Below are positions 25,358-34,858 of a DNA stretch of 64,000 nucleotides, in pieces; position 1 is the first letter of the stretch, and each line of letters opens with the position of its first letter. Origin of the DNA: Actinocrispum wychmicini (GTDB lineage: Bacteria > Actinomycetota > Actinomycetes > Mycobacteriales > Pseudonocardiaceae); assembly GCF_004345645.1 (NCBI RefSeq), contig NZ_SLWS01000006.1:744001-808000 (forward strand). Direction: 5' to 3'. The notes under the pieces were generated by a model. That model did not search any database, had not been told where the DNA came from, and worked only from the letters and a program-made list of their open reading frames with translations. Made by a program: the position numbers and the translations under genes.

Positions 25358-25379
25358 CTGGTTAAGACGTCTTGACCAG
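25358..25379. promoter_or_regulatory. GntR operator 1
   Basis: CTGGTTAAGA-CG-TCTTGACCAG, an inverted repeat with one mismatch between its arms, directly before the start of the leftward small-gene pair. It shares the TCTTGACCAG half-site with operator 3. Confidence 0.7.
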
Positions 25380-25402
25380 TTATGACTGTAAGTAGAGAGG
25401 CT

Positions 25403-25422
25403 CAACTGGTCAATACCAGTTG
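25403..25422. promoter_or_regulatory. GntR operator 2
   Basis: CAACTGGT-CAAT-ACCAGTTG, a perfect 8-bp inverted repeat with a 4-nt centre. It carries the CTGGT/ACCAG core common to the other two sites and lies midway between the divergent genes. Confidence 0.65.
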
Positions 25423-25458
25423 GGGTCACAACCCGATCGGATTAACAGCGAGTAGCCT

Positions 25459-25488
25459 CTGGTCAAGATGTCAACATGTCTTGACCAG
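25459..25488. promoter_or_regulatory. GntR operator 3
   Basis: Perfect arms CTGGTCAAGA (25459-25468) and TCTTGACCAG (25479-25488) around a 10-nt spacer. It ends 2 nt before the GCAGGAGGAG ribosome binding site of the GntR gene, a position suited to autorepression. Confidence 0.75.
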
Positions 25489-25505
25489 CCGCAGGAGGAG
25501 GTCGC

Positions 25506-26264
25506 GTGGTCGATCGGACCAGTGGAGTGCCCGCCTATCGGCAGGTGGCCGACCAACTCGCGGCCCAGATCTCGACGGGCGAGCTGGCTCCGGGCGCGCC
25601 GCTTCCCTCCGAGCGCGAACTCGTCGATCTGTTCGGTATCTCTCGTCCGATGGTCCGCGAAGCGGTCAAGCTGTTGCGGATGCGCGGCCTCGTCGATGTC
25701 GAGCACGGTCGTGGCGCATTTGTGCGGACGCCAGGCCAGGTCGTTCGTCTGTCCCGGAATCGGCTTACGCGAGCTGCCCGCAGTCTGAACAAGGGTGCCT
25801 TCCTCGGTGACGCGGACGCCGCTGGATTCACGCCCAGTGTGTCAGTCCGGGTTCGAGTCGAGACTGCTGACGAACGCGTAGCGCGACTGTTGGAGATCGA
25901 GCCCGGCAATGAAGTCCTTGTACGCGACCGAGTGATGAGCGCGAACGGGTTGGTGGTCCAGCTGGCGGTCTCTCGTCTGCCACGCGATGTCACGCTCGGA
26001 ACGGCCTTGGAGGAGATCGAGACAGGACCTGGCGGCGCTTACGCACGACTCGAGCAGGCCGGCCACGTCCTCGTCCACTTCGACGAGACCGTCTCGGCGC
26101 GCATGCCCAGTGTCGAAGAGCAGGCTCAACTCCAGTTGCCGGAAGCGATTCCGGTGATCGCGGTGACTCGCGTCGCGTACACGGCTGATCGTCCAGTCGA
26201 GATGAACGACATGGTGCTTGCCGCCAACAGGTACGAACTGCACTATCGGTTGCCTGCGGAATAG
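25506..26264 (+). CDS. GntR/HutC-family regulator with UTRA domain
   Basis: 252 aa. Residues ~8-72 are the GntR winged helix (Y-R-Q-V-A-D-Q-L-A, L-P-S-E-R-E-L-V-D-L-F, R-P-M-V-R-E-A-V-K-L-L-R-M-R-G-L). Residues ~95-245 are a UTRA effector domain (V-L-V-R-D-R-V, E-A-I-P-V-I-A-V-T-R-V-A-Y, M-V-L-A-A-N-R-Y-E-L-H-Y). GTG 25506 follows GGAGGAGG. Build and setting resemble KorSA-type repressors of actinomycete integrative elements, but no transfer or integrase gene is nearby. It faces two small genes across three palindromic operators. Confidence 0.9.
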   Translation: MVDRTSGVPAYRQVADQLAAQISTGELAPGAPLPSERELVDLFGISRPMVREAVKLLRMRGLVDVEHGRGAFVRTPGQVVRLSRNRLTRAARSLNKGAFLGDADAAGFTPSVSVRVRVETADERVARLLEIEPGNEVLVRDRVMSANGLVVQLAVSRLPRDVTLGTALEEIETGPGGAYARLEQAGHVLVHFDETVSARMPSVEEQAQLQLPEAIPVIAVTRVAYTADRPVEMNDMVLAANRYELHYRLPAE

Positions 26265-26265
26265 A

Positions 26266-27210
26266 TCATGAGGTGACGGGCAGCTTGCTCCAGACCTCGC
26301 CGGCCACGATCCGGGCGGCGGCGCAGGCGGTGGCCGTGGTGCCGGGGGCTGTTCGGACGATGACCTGGGCGAGTTCGCGGCCGATTCCCGCCACTTCGGC
26401 CACGCACAGGGTCGGGCCGTTGATGTCTACGGTGTACACACCGCTGGTGCGGCCGGCGATGGTCTCGTGGTGGACGTTGGCGGCGGCGGAGGGGGCGCTC
26501 AGTACGTAACGCAGGGTGAGCGAGGGGACGGTCGCGGTGCCCCAGCGGCACTGGTGGTGAGCTGGGTAGGCCGTTGTTTCCGCCGCGGCCAGGCCGGGGA
26601 TCTGGCCGAGGGTGGTCACCACCGCTTTGCAGGCGTCCAGGGGGCCGAAAGAGCTGGGTGGGTACGCGTGGTGCTCGATTTTCTTCGCCACGATGTTCTG
26701 GGCGATCGTGTGCGTGGCTTTTTCGGTTACCGAGCACAGCGAGGAGACAGTGGTGTTCGGGCTGTCCGCCGTGTCCGCGGACACGGCGAGGGTGATGTTG
26801 TCAATGAAGAAGATGTAGCGGGCGCAGCGGTCGGGGACCGGACTCGCTTCGAGGATCCGCAAGGGGCCGACCAGCTCGATCTGCCTGGCCGGCACGTCGT
26901 CGAGCGAACGCACCCGTTCCAGCAGGCCGAACCGGACCGCGACCTGGGCGTCTGACATCGGCAACCGCAGCCAGCAGTAGTCATAGGACTCCTGGGGCTG
27001 GGGTTGGGCCGTGCCGAACTGGTCGAGCGACGTCGGGTCCAGCAGGCTGCAACTGTCCACTGTGCCGGCGTCGCCGAGCAGTTCGGCCGCGCTGCCCGGC
27101 CCCGGCCGGGTGGCCGCCGGCGCGCCGGAGACCTGGCTGGTGCAGCCGGATAACAGGAGCAAGGCGGTAACGAACACAGCGGTACCTAACGCAGCACGGC
27201 ATCGCCGCAT
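26266..27210 (-). CDS. DUF3558-like lipoprotein (long form)
   Basis: 314 aa from ATG 27210, with a signal peptide and lipobox L-S-G-C at Cys23; a GTG at 27225 overlapping the dhaM stop is a possible alternative start. Two DUF3558-like modules can be seen, each with a pair of Cys (S-C-S-L-L-D-P then Y-C-W-L-R; D-A-C-K-A-V then Q-C-R-W-G), so it looks like an internal duplication of the ~150-aa domain. Exported lipid-anchored protein of unknown function. It ends 2 nt from the converging GntR gene. Confidence 0.75.
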   Translation of the reverse strand: MRRCRAALGTAVFVTALLLLSGCTSQVSGAPAATRPGPGSAAELLGDAGTVDSCSLLDPTSLDQFGTAQPQPQESYDYCWLRLPMSDAQVAVRFGLLERVRSLDDVPARQIELVGPLRILEASPVPDRCARYIFFIDNITLAVSADTADSPNTTVSSLCSVTEKATHTIAQNIVAKKIEHHAYPPSSFGPLDACKAVVTTLGQIPGLAAAETTAYPAHHQCRWGTATVPSLTLRYVLSAPSAAANVHHETIAGRTSGVYTVDINGPTLCVAEVAGIGRELAQVIVRTAPGTTATACAAARIVAGEVWSKLPVTS

Positions 27211-27221
27211 CCCGCCCGCCC

Positions 27222-27893
27222 TCACTCGTCAAAGCCGCGGGCGACCAGCTCACCTACCCGCCGCAGCGCCTCCTCGGCGTCCGGACCGATGGCGGAGACC
27301 GTGACCCGGTCGCCGCCGCGCGCGCCCAAACCCATCAGGTCGAGCACACTGGCCGCGTTCGCCTGCCTCTCGCCGAATCGTACGGTGACCTTGGCGTCCA
27401 GCTCCGCGACGCTCCGGGCAAGCAGCGCGGCCGGCCGTGCGTGCAGGCCAACGGTGTTGGTCAGAATGAATTCCGTGCCGGGTCCGGTCGGCTCGGGCAT
27501 CACGTCCGCGTCGGGTGACGACCCCGCCGAAGCCGCTGCGGCCAGCACCGCGTCGAGGTCCCCGCCGCCCTGCGCGGCCACAGCGGCCGCGACGGCTCCC
27601 TCCACAAACGGCGCGTCGACCACGGCACACCGGTTCGGGTCACCGAGCATCTCCACGGCCAGGTCAGCGGTCATCTTCGCGCTGCCCAGGTCGTACAGCA
27701 GGAGGACGCCGGCGCCCGACTCGGCCCGGTCCAGCGCGGTGGACACGGCGTCGAAGTCGGTGCCGAGCGTGCCGTCCGGCAACCCGCCGGCCGGCAGGAT
27801 CCGCACGTCCGGCGCCATCTGCCCGGCCAGTTCGGCGAGGCCATCCGCCAGTTTGGAGCTGTGCGAAACGAGAACCAGACCGACGAGACTCAC
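27222..27893 (-). CDS. dhaM: Dihydroxyacetone kinase phosphotransfer subunit DhaM with fused HPr
   Basis: 223 aa. The N-terminal ~125 residues are an EIIA-mannose-type domain with the active His10 in L-V-S-H-S. After an acidic Pro linker, residues ~135-220 are an HPr domain (N-T-V-G-L-H-A-R-P-A with the phospho-His; then A-N-A-A-S-V-L-D-L-M-G-L). It passes phosphate from PEP via the PTS to DhaL-bound ADP. The GTG start overlaps the dhaL stop. The fusion shortens the relay, as in some other actinobacteria; EI is not in the window. Confidence 0.92.
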   Translation of the reverse strand: MSLVGLVLVSHSSKLADGLAELAGQMAPDVRILPAGGLPDGTLGTDFDAVSTALDRAESGAGVLLLYDLGSAKMTADLAVEMLGDPNRCAVVDAPFVEGAVAAAVAAQGGGDLDAVLAAAASAGSSPDADVMPEPTGPGTEFILTNTVGLHARPAALLARSVAELDAKVTVRFGERQANAASVLDLMGLGARGGDRVTVSAIGPDAEEALRRVGELVARGFDE

Positions 27894-28506
27894 GATGCTG
27901 CGTCCGCGAACGCCCGCAGCAGCAACGCGGTCGAACGCGCGCCCGGATCCATGTGACCGGCGCTGCGCTCACCGAGGTACGACGCACGGCCTTTCCGCGC
28001 CACCAACGGAATCGTGTCCCGCGAGCCTTGATCCGCGGCGTCGGCCGCCGCCGAAAGCACCTCGGCGACAGAGCCTGAGGCAGCTTGAGCCGCCTCGACC
28101 GCCGGCGTCAGCGCGTCGACCATGGTCTTGTCCCCGACGGCCGCCTTGCCGCGCGCCACCACGCCGTCCAGCGCGGCCTGCAACGCGACCACAATGGACT
28201 CCGGGGTCAACTCCGGCGTCTGGCCGAGGGCTGACGACGCCCGCAGGAACGCCGTTCCGTAGAGCGGCCCGGCTGCCCCGCCGACGGTCGAGATCAACGT
28301 GCTGGCCACCAGCTTCAGCACCGCGGCCGGTGTCTCCCCTGGGTTGTCCAATTTGGACAGCACGGCGGTGAAGCCGCGCTTGAGGTTCTCGCCGTGGTCG
28401 CCGTCCCCGATCTCCCGGTCCAAAGTGACCAGTTCGTCCCGGTGCTCGTCGACGACCGCCACCACCGAACGCAGCGCCGACACGACCCCGTCGACAGTGC
28501 AGGACA

Positions 28507-28507
<1 letters not shown>
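27890..28507 (-). CDS. dhaL: Dihydroxyacetone kinase nucleotide-binding subunit DhaL
   Basis: 205 aa Dak2 domain. The Mg-ADP-binding motif I-G-D-G-D-H-G-E-N lies near residues 31-39, with S-T-V-G-G-A-A-G-P-L-Y-G-T-A and K-T-M-V-D-A-L in the phosphate-binding helices and a late R-A-S-Y-L-G-E-R-S-A-G-H-M-D-P-G. The ATG at 28507 overlaps the dhaK stop (TGATG). It transfers phosphate to dihydroxyacetone held by DhaK. Confidence 0.94.
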
Positions 28508-29508
<1,001 letters not shown>

Positions 29509-29563
29509 GGCGACCTCCGGGCGTTGGGGCTCGTGCCTTCCTACCCGACCGCGCGTCCGCCGA

Positions 29564-30526
29564 TCAAGCCGACACCTTGCCCGCGACGGCCACGGCCGCC
29601 GTCTTGGCCACCGCGCACACATCCTCGCCCGCGACGGGCTGGCTCCGCTCGAACGACACCTCGACGTTCTCGCCTTTGCCGCCGTTCAACTGCCGCTGCG
29701 CCCACCCGATGTCGCACTTGTTGTCGGAGATGCTGTCCTTCCACTGGGCCGCGCCCTTGACCTTGTCGGTCAGGTCCACTTTGACCGGTTTGCTGGACGA
29801 GTTCAGCGTGTACGGGTCGCTGGCGATGTCGTAGCTGACGGTGATCGTCACGCCGGACGAGCCGGGGGTGTACGAGCAGGACCTGATGCCGTAGGCGGAC
29901 TTCACCGCGGCCTTGCCGAGGATGCCGGCGGCGGTCTTGTCGTCCAGGTCGGCACACGGGTCCCGGGTGACCAGGCTGCCGGGGGTGGCCGGGTACTTCG
30001 GCGGGTTGGTCGCCATCAGGTTGATCACGGCGTTGATCGCCTTGCCGGCCCAGTCGCAGGTGTCGCCGCTGTCGGCGGTGGCCGACACGGTGACGCCGCG
30101 GTCCGGGTCCCGGCCGGTGACCGCGCTCTCCGAGCAGCCCGACGACGTCCGGCTCTCGACGATGACCAGGCCGTTGATCTGCTTGTTGGTCTGTTTCGGC
30201 GCGTCGAACAGGCTCTCGCCGACCTTGACACCCAGTCCGATCTTGACCTTGCCGGTGGTGTCGGTGACGTACAGCGAGCATTCCGAGTAGCCGGTCCGCG
30301 ACGCCGTGTCGTTGGACGCCTTGCCGACCGCGGCCACCACGTCCTTGTTCAGCAGGCCGCACGGTTCGATCTGACGCAGCGCGTCGTCCCCGAAACCGCC
30401 GCCGGCCTTGACCGTGGTGCGGTTCGAGACCGATTTGGACAGGTCGACCTGTCCGGCGCAGCCGGCCAGGGCGAACGCGCACATCAGGGCGGCAGCGGTG
30501 ATGAGACGACGAGACACAGCGTGCAC
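29564..30526 (-). CDS. DUF3558-like lipoprotein
   Basis: 320 aa. Signal peptide with lipobox L-A-G-C at Cys23. Two related halves each contain Cys pairs (E-P-C-G-L-L and S-E-C-S-L-Y; D-P-C-A-D-L and R-S-C-S-Y-T), the DUF3558 pattern, with two further Cys in D-K-C-D-I and E-D-V-C. Starts at GTG 30526 (a second GTG at 30517 is possible). Lies between dhaK and the symporter genes but is separated from both by ~40-55 nt, so its link to them is uncertain. Confidence 0.78.
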   Translation of the reverse strand: MHAVSRRLITAAALMCAFALAGCAGQVDLSKSVSNRTTVKAGGGFGDDALRQIEPCGLLNKDVVAAVGKASNDTASRTGYSECSLYVTDTTGKVKIGLGVKVGESLFDAPKQTNKQINGLVIVESRTSSGCSESAVTGRDPDRGVTVSATADSGDTCDWAGKAINAVINLMATNPPKYPATPGSLVTRDPCADLDDKTAAGILGKAAVKSAYGIRSCSYTPGSSGVTITVSYDIASDPYTLNSSSKPVKVDLTDKVKGAAQWKDSISDNKCDIGWAQRQLNGGKGENVEVSFERSQPVAGEDVCAVAKTAAVAVAGKVSA

Positions 30527-30563
30527 GGTAGCGACCCGCGCGCCGCCGCGTGCACCGAACTCC

Positions 30564-30788
30564 TCATTTCGCCTCGTCGGGCACTGTCACCGGACGGACC
30601 GCGGCCCAGATCGCGAAGAACGCGGCGAGGGCGAGCATGGCGATGCCGACCCACAGGTTGACGTTGAGCCCGCCGGTCTTCACGCGGTCCGCGTCGGTCT
30701 CGAACCCGATGCCCAGCACCAGCAGGACCACGCCGTAGATGCCGAACAGGATGGCGATGATCCAGCGAAGATCGAAAAGACGTCCCAT
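30564..30788 (-). CDS. Small two-helix membrane protein beside the symporter
   Basis: 74 aa with two hydrophobic helices (about 8-27 and 44-64) and a short loop containing D-A-D-R-V-K-T-G-G. The ATG lies 6 nt after the stop of the sodium:solute symporter, so it is almost certainly an accessory or small subunit of that transporter. Several bacterial symporters of this class have such small membrane partners (as with YhdT/DUF997-type proteins); I cannot place this one in a named family. Confidence 0.75.
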   Translation of the reverse strand: MGRLFDLRWIIAILFGIYGVVLLVLGIGFETDADRVKTGGLNVNLWVGIAMLALAAFFAIWAAVRPVTVPDEAK

Positions 30789-30794
30789 GCTCCC

Positions 30795-32492
30795 TCACCA
30801 GAAGATGATGTTGAGTGCCAGGGTCAGCACCAGCGCGCCGGCCGCGAGCACGGCGGGCTTGCGGTACCAGCCGCCGTCCTGGCCGTCGGTCGAGTGGCGG
30901 CGGCTTTCCTTGGGGGTGAGCGACCACACCAGACCCTTGAGGTCCTCGTCCGGTTTCGGCCGGGTGGCCTTGGACACGATCACGCTCACCACGATGTCCA
31001 CCACGAACGCCACGCCGGCGCCGACGAAGCTCGGGCCCTGGCTGTCCGGGTCGCCGAACCAGGTGACCGCGCCCGAGTTGGACAGGACGAACACGGTCAG
31101 CGCGGACAGCGTGCCCGCGACCAGGCCGGACCAGCCGGCCGCGGGGGTCATCCGCTTCCAGAACAGGCCGAGGATGAAGGTCGCGAACAGCGGCGCGTTG
31201 AAGAACGAGAACAGGGTCTGCAGGTACGTCATGATGTTCTCGTAGCCCGCGGCGATGAACGCGGTGCCGATCGCGACCACCACGCCCACGATCGTGATCA
31301 GCCGGCCGAACCGCAGGTAGTAGCCGTCCGGTTTGTCCTTCTTCACGTACGTCTGCCAGATGTCGTAGGTGAAGACGGTGTTGAAGGCACTCACGTTGGC
31401 GGCCATGCCGGCCATGAACGACGCGGCCAGGCCGGTGATCGCGACGCCGAGCATGCCGTTCGGCAACACGTCCCGGATGAGCAGCTTGATGGCGTCGTTG
31501 AACTGGACGCCAGTGGTGGCATGCGGGTCGGCCGCGAGAGCCTGCTTCGCGCTCGCCAGCTCGGGCGACAGGACCGCGGCGATCATGCCCGGGATCACGA
31601 TCACCAGCGGCAGCAGCAACTTCGGGTACGCGCCGATCAGCGGGGTACGCCGAGCCGCGGACATGCTGCGCGCACTGAGTCCTCGTTGGACTTCGGCGAA
31701 GTTCGTCGTCCAGTACCCGAAGCTGAGCACGAACCCGAGACCGAACACGATGCCGAGCACGGACAGCGTGGCGTTGCCGATGCCGGTCAGGTTGCTGCCC
31801 GGCCACGAGTTCAGCTGCGCCCTGTCAGCGATCCGGTCGACCAGGCCCTGCCAGCCGCCGATCCGGTGCAGCCCGACGATGGTGAGCGGCACCAGCATGG
31901 CCATGATCACGAAGAACTGCAGCACCTCGTTGTAGATGGCCGCGGACAGCCCACCGAGCGTGGTGTACGCCAGCACCACGGCCGCCGAGACCACAATGGA
32001 CACCCAGAGCGGCCAGCCGAGCAGCACGTTCACCACGGACCCGAGCGCGAACAGGTTGATCCCGGAGATCAGGACCTGGGCCAGCGCGAAGCTGATCCCG
32101 TTCACCAGGTGCGCCGCCGGCCCGAACCGCCGCCGCAGGAACTCCGGCACGCTGCGCACCTTGGAGCCGTAGTAGAACGGCATCATCACGATCCCGAGGA
32201 ACACCATGGCCGGGATCGCGCCGATCCAGTAGTAGTGCACGGTCGGGATGCCGAACTGGGCGCCGTTGGCCGTCATCCCGAACACCTCGACCGCGCCGAG
32301 GTTCGCCGAGACGAACGCCAGCCCGGTCACCCACGCCGGCAGGGACCGCCCGGACAGGAAGAAGTCCAGGCTGCTGGACACCGACCGGCGCGCCAGCACA
32401 CCGATCCCCAGCACGATCAGGAAGTAGACACCGAGCAGCACGTAGTCAACGGGCTGGGCGTCAAGTCGGAGGTTCGCGTCAGCCAACACCAC
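30795..32492 (-). CDS. Sodium:solute symporter family protein
   Basis: 565 aa with about 13 transmembrane segments. SSS-family landmarks: D-F-F-L-S-G-R-S-L-P near residue 42, an F-V-S-A-N-L-G-A-V-E-V-F-G helix, the Y-T-T-L-G-G-L-S-A-A-I-Y motif and F-G-Y-W-T-T-N-F-A-E-V-Q-R-G-L. This last version (W-x-x-N-x-x-x-x-Q-R) is typical of sugar or monocarboxylate SSS carriers. It imports a small solute with Na+. Starts at GTG 32492; the next codon is also GTG. A small membrane protein follows 6 nt downstream. Confidence 0.9.
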   Translation of the reverse strand: MVLADANLRLDAQPVDYVLLGVYFLIVLGIGVLARRSVSSSLDFFLSGRSLPAWVTGLAFVSANLGAVEVFGMTANGAQFGIPTVHYYWIGAIPAMVFLGIVMMPFYYGSKVRSVPEFLRRRFGPAAHLVNGISFALAQVLISGINLFALGSVVNVLLGWPLWVSIVVSAAVVLAYTTLGGLSAAIYNEVLQFFVIMAMLVPLTIVGLHRIGGWQGLVDRIADRAQLNSWPGSNLTGIGNATLSVLGIVFGLGFVLSFGYWTTNFAEVQRGLSARSMSAARRTPLIGAYPKLLLPLVIVIPGMIAAVLSPELASAKQALAADPHATTGVQFNDAIKLLIRDVLPNGMLGVAITGLAASFMAGMAANVSAFNTVFTYDIWQTYVKKDKPDGYYLRFGRLITIVGVVVAIGTAFIAAGYENIMTYLQTLFSFFNAPLFATFILGLFWKRMTPAAGWSGLVAGTLSALTVFVLSNSGAVTWFGDPDSQGPSFVGAGVAFVVDIVVSVIVSKATRPKPDEDLKGLVWSLTPKESRRHSTDGQDGGWYRKPAVLAAGALVLTLALNIIFW

Positions 32493-32547
32493 CCGGCCAA
32501 CCTAGTTCCTACGCTCGGTGTCCGCATGACGACACAGCGTTCACATG

Positions 32548-33207
32548 TCAGAACAACCTGAACTCGTCCGATTCCATGCCGCGCAGACCGTCGTAGTCCA
32601 GCACCACGCAGCGGATGCCGCGGTCCTCGGCCAGGGTCCTGGCCTGCGGTTTGATCTGCTGCGCCGCGAAGACGCCACGGACCGGGGCGAGCAGCGGATC
32701 CCGGTTGAGCAGCTCCAGGTACCGGGTGAGCTGTTCCACCCCGTCGATCTCGCCGCGGCGCTTGATCTCCACCGCGACCGAGGTCCCCTCGTTGTCCCGG
32801 CACATCAGGTCGACCGGGCCGATCGCGGTCGGGAACTCGCGGCGCACCAGGGTCCAGCCGTCGCCCAGGGTGACCACGTGTTCGGCGAGCAGTTCCTGCA
32901 GGTGGGCCTCGACGCCGTCCTTGATCAGGCCGGGGTCGACGCCGAGCTCGTGGCTGGCGTCGTGCTTGATGTCCTCGATGGTGATGATCAGCTTCTCGCC
33001 GGCCTTGTTCTGGACCGTCCAGACACCGGGTTCCTCAGTGAGCCAGCACGGTGGACTCATCCAGTTCAACGGCTTGTACGAACCGCCGTCCGAGTGCACC
33101 AGCACCGAACCGTCCGCTTTGACCATCAGCAACCGCAACGCCATGGGCAGATGCGCGGTGAGCCGTCCTACGTAGTCGACCTGGCAGCGAGCAATCACGA
33201 GACGCAC
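32548..33207 (-). CDS. nucS: Mismatch-specific endonuclease NucS/EndoMS
   Basis: 219 aa. The N-terminal DNA-binding domain begins [15 protein letters not shown] and holds K-P-L-N-W-M-S-P-P. The C-terminal RecB-like nuclease shows the catalytic set Asp133, Glu147, Lys149 (P-V-D-L, V-E-I-K). NucS cuts both strands at mismatches and replaces MutS/MutL in many actinobacteria and archaea. GTG 33207 matches the known family N-terminus; the frame runs further upstream. It faces a damaged-looking exported-protein gene. Confidence 0.95.
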   Translation of the reverse strand: MRLVIARCQVDYVGRLTAHLPMALRLLMVKADGSVLVHSDGGSYKPLNWMSPPCWLTEEPGVWTVQNKAGEKLIITIEDIKHDASHELGVDPGLIKDGVEAHLQELLAEHVVTLGDGWTLVRREFPTAIGPVDLMCRDNEGTSVAVEIKRRGEIDGVEQLTRYLELLNRDPLLAPVRGVFAAQQIKPQARTLAEDRGIRCVVLDYDGLRGMESDEFRLF

Positions 33208-33260
33208 CGGGGCAGGGTACGCCAGCGCGTGCACAGAGCGTGTGGCGCCGCCGCCGACGA

Positions 33261-33680
33261 TTGCGCGCGGTATCCGAACGAGGAGAGCCCACGTGGGGCA
33301 AGCGGTACACCTGGTCCGATGGGCTCGCCGTCGAGGTTGCGGCGCCGGTGGCGTGCAAACCGGGTGAGTTCGCGCAGCCGGAGAACGTCAAACGGGCCGT
33401 GAAGTTCACGGTCACCGTGGTGAACGGCACCGCCAAGCCGTTCGACACGACCACGCTCACGTTCGCCGGGGACGCGCAGTTCGCGGGCACCAAGGCGGAG
33501 ACCATCTACGACTCGTCCGGCGACTGCAAGGGGGTCGGCCTGGACACCGCGACGGTCCTGCCGGGCAAGACGTACTCGTACGCGGCGTCGTACTCCGTGC
33601 CGGCCGAGAAGGGTGAGATGCAGCTGACCTTCCAGCCCGAGTTCGACCACGACAAGGCGGTGTTCGTCGGGCCGGCCTGA
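33261..33680 (+). CDS. DUF4352-like domain protein lacking an export signal (possibly 5'-truncated)
   Basis: About 139 aa from TTG 33261, or 146 from GTG 33240. Residues from ~20 on read as an immunoglobulin-like DUF4352 domain ([39 protein letters not shown]). Such domains normally follow a lipoprotein signal and linker. Here only ~60 nt separate the domain from the divergent nucS start, the first residues are Arg-rich, and GAGGAG at 33280-33285 precedes no in-frame start. Either it is a cytosolic form with an odd start, or the 5' part was lost. Confidence 0.5.
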   Translation: MRAVSERGEPTWGKRYTWSDGLAVEVAAPVACKPGEFAQPENVKRAVKFTVTVVNGTAKPFDTTTLTFAGDAQFAGTKAETIYDSSGDCKGVGLDTATVLPGKTYSYAASYSVPAEKGEMQLTFQPEFDHDKAVFVGPA

Positions 33681-33692
33681 CACGATCTCCCT

Positions 33693-34241
33693 ATGCAGAC
33701 CATCGACAGCAGTCAGGTGTACCAGAACAGCTGGATGACCGTCCGCGAGGACCGGATCCGGCGGCAGGACGGCTCCCCGGGCATCTACGGCGTGGTGGAC
33801 AAGCCGAACTACGCCCTGATCATCCCGTTGCACCACGACCGACTGCACATGGTCGAGCAGTTCCGTTACCCGCTGGGCCTGCGGCGCTGGGAGTTCCCGC
33901 AGGGCACCGCGCCGGACCGGGCCGAGGTCGACCCGCTCGACCTGGCCGCCCGCGAACTGCGGGAGGAGACCGGCCTGCGTGCCGGGCACATGCTGGACCT
34001 TGGCGTGCTGGACGTGGCGCCCGGCTTCTGCAGCCAGCGCGGGCACGTGTACCTGGCGACCGACCTGACCGAGGGCCCGCACGAGCGGGAGCACGAGGAG
34101 CAGGACATGCGGACCATGTGGGTGGACCGGGCGAAGTTCGAGACCATGGTGCACCGGCACGAGGTCACCGACTCCCAGTCCATCGCCGCGTACACCCTGC
34201 TGTTGTTGTTCGAACGCACATCTGGCCGAATCGCGACATAG
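33693..34241 (+). CDS. Nudix hydrolase (ADP-ribose pyrophosphatase-like)
   Basis: 182 aa. N-terminal domain with W-M-T-V-R-E-D-R-I, then the Nudix box ending A-A-R-E-L-R-E-E-T-G-L-R-A-G near residue 92, preceded by a Gly 22 residues before R-E-L. Proteins with Q-F-R-Y-P-L-G and W-E-F-P-Q-G just before the box usually cleave ADP-ribose or related nucleoside diphosphates. ATG 33693 lies 12 nt after the upstream stop. Confidence 0.88.
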   Translation: MQTIDSSQVYQNSWMTVREDRIRRQDGSPGIYGVVDKPNYALIIPLHHDRLHMVEQFRYPLGLRRWEFPQGTAPDRAEVDPLDLAARELREETGLRAGHMLDLGVLDVAPGFCSQRGHVYLATDLTEGPHEREHEEQDMRTMWVDRAKFETMVHRHEVTDSQSIAAYTLLLLFERTSGRIAT

Positions 34242-34294
34242 GCTGTCCTGCTGGCGGCTGGCCGCCATCGGTTCGGCTGGTTAGCTTCGGCGGT

Positions 34295-34858
34295 ATGCCG
34301 ATGAACATGATCCACCGCAGGATCTGCAGCTCGGACAGTTGGGGCCGGGCGGTGCGGGAGTACATGATCCCGTGGACCTTGCGGGACGTGGACCTGGGCG
34401 CCGACTCGCTGGAGATCGGACCGGGATTCGGTGCCACCACCCGGGTTCTGGTCGGGATGGTGCCGAAACTGACCATTGTGGAGGTCGATCCGGCGTCCGC
34501 GCGCCGGCTCGACGCGCAGTTCCCGGACGTGACCGTGATCGAGGGCGACGGCGCGCACCTTCCGTTGCCGGACAACGCCTTCGACTCGGTCACGTGCTTC
34601 ACGATGCTGCATCACGTGCCGTCGCCGGCCGAGCAGGACCGGTTGTTCGCCGAGACGTGCCGGGTGCTGCGGCCGGGCGGGGTGTTCGCCGGGATGGACA
34701 GCCGGGTCAGCCTCCGGTTCCGGGTGGTGCACCTGTTCGACACGATGGTCGTCGTGGACCCGAAGACGTTGCCGGACCGCTTGCGGGCGGCGGGTTTCAC
34801 GGACATCGAGGTGACGCCAGCGGTCGGCCGGTTCAGGTTCCGCGCCCGCAAGCCTTAA
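34295..34858 (+). CDS. Class I SAM-dependent methyltransferase
   Basis: 187 aa. Motif I L-E-I-G-P-G-F-G-A-T-T near residue 43, acidic motif II V-E-V-D-P-A-S-A, motif post-I G-D-G-A-H-L-P-L-P-D-N-A-F-D-S-V and T-M-L-H-H-V. The R-V-L-R-P-G-G-V-F helix-strand completes the UbiE/Methyltransf_11 pattern. Starts at ATG 34295 (ATGs at 34301 and 34307 are also possible; none has a good ribosome site). The substrate is unknown. Its stop overlaps the converging ABC-F gene by 4 nt. Confidence 0.85.
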   Translation: MPMNMIHRRICSSDSWGRAVREYMIPWTLRDVDLGADSLEIGPGFGATTRVLVGMVPKLTIVEVDPASARRLDAQFPDVTVIEGDGAHLPLPDNAFDSVTCFTMLHHVPSPAEQDRLFAETCRVLRPGGVFAGMDSRVSLRFRVVHLFDTMVVVDPKTLPDRLRAAGFTDIEVTPAVGRFRFRARKP

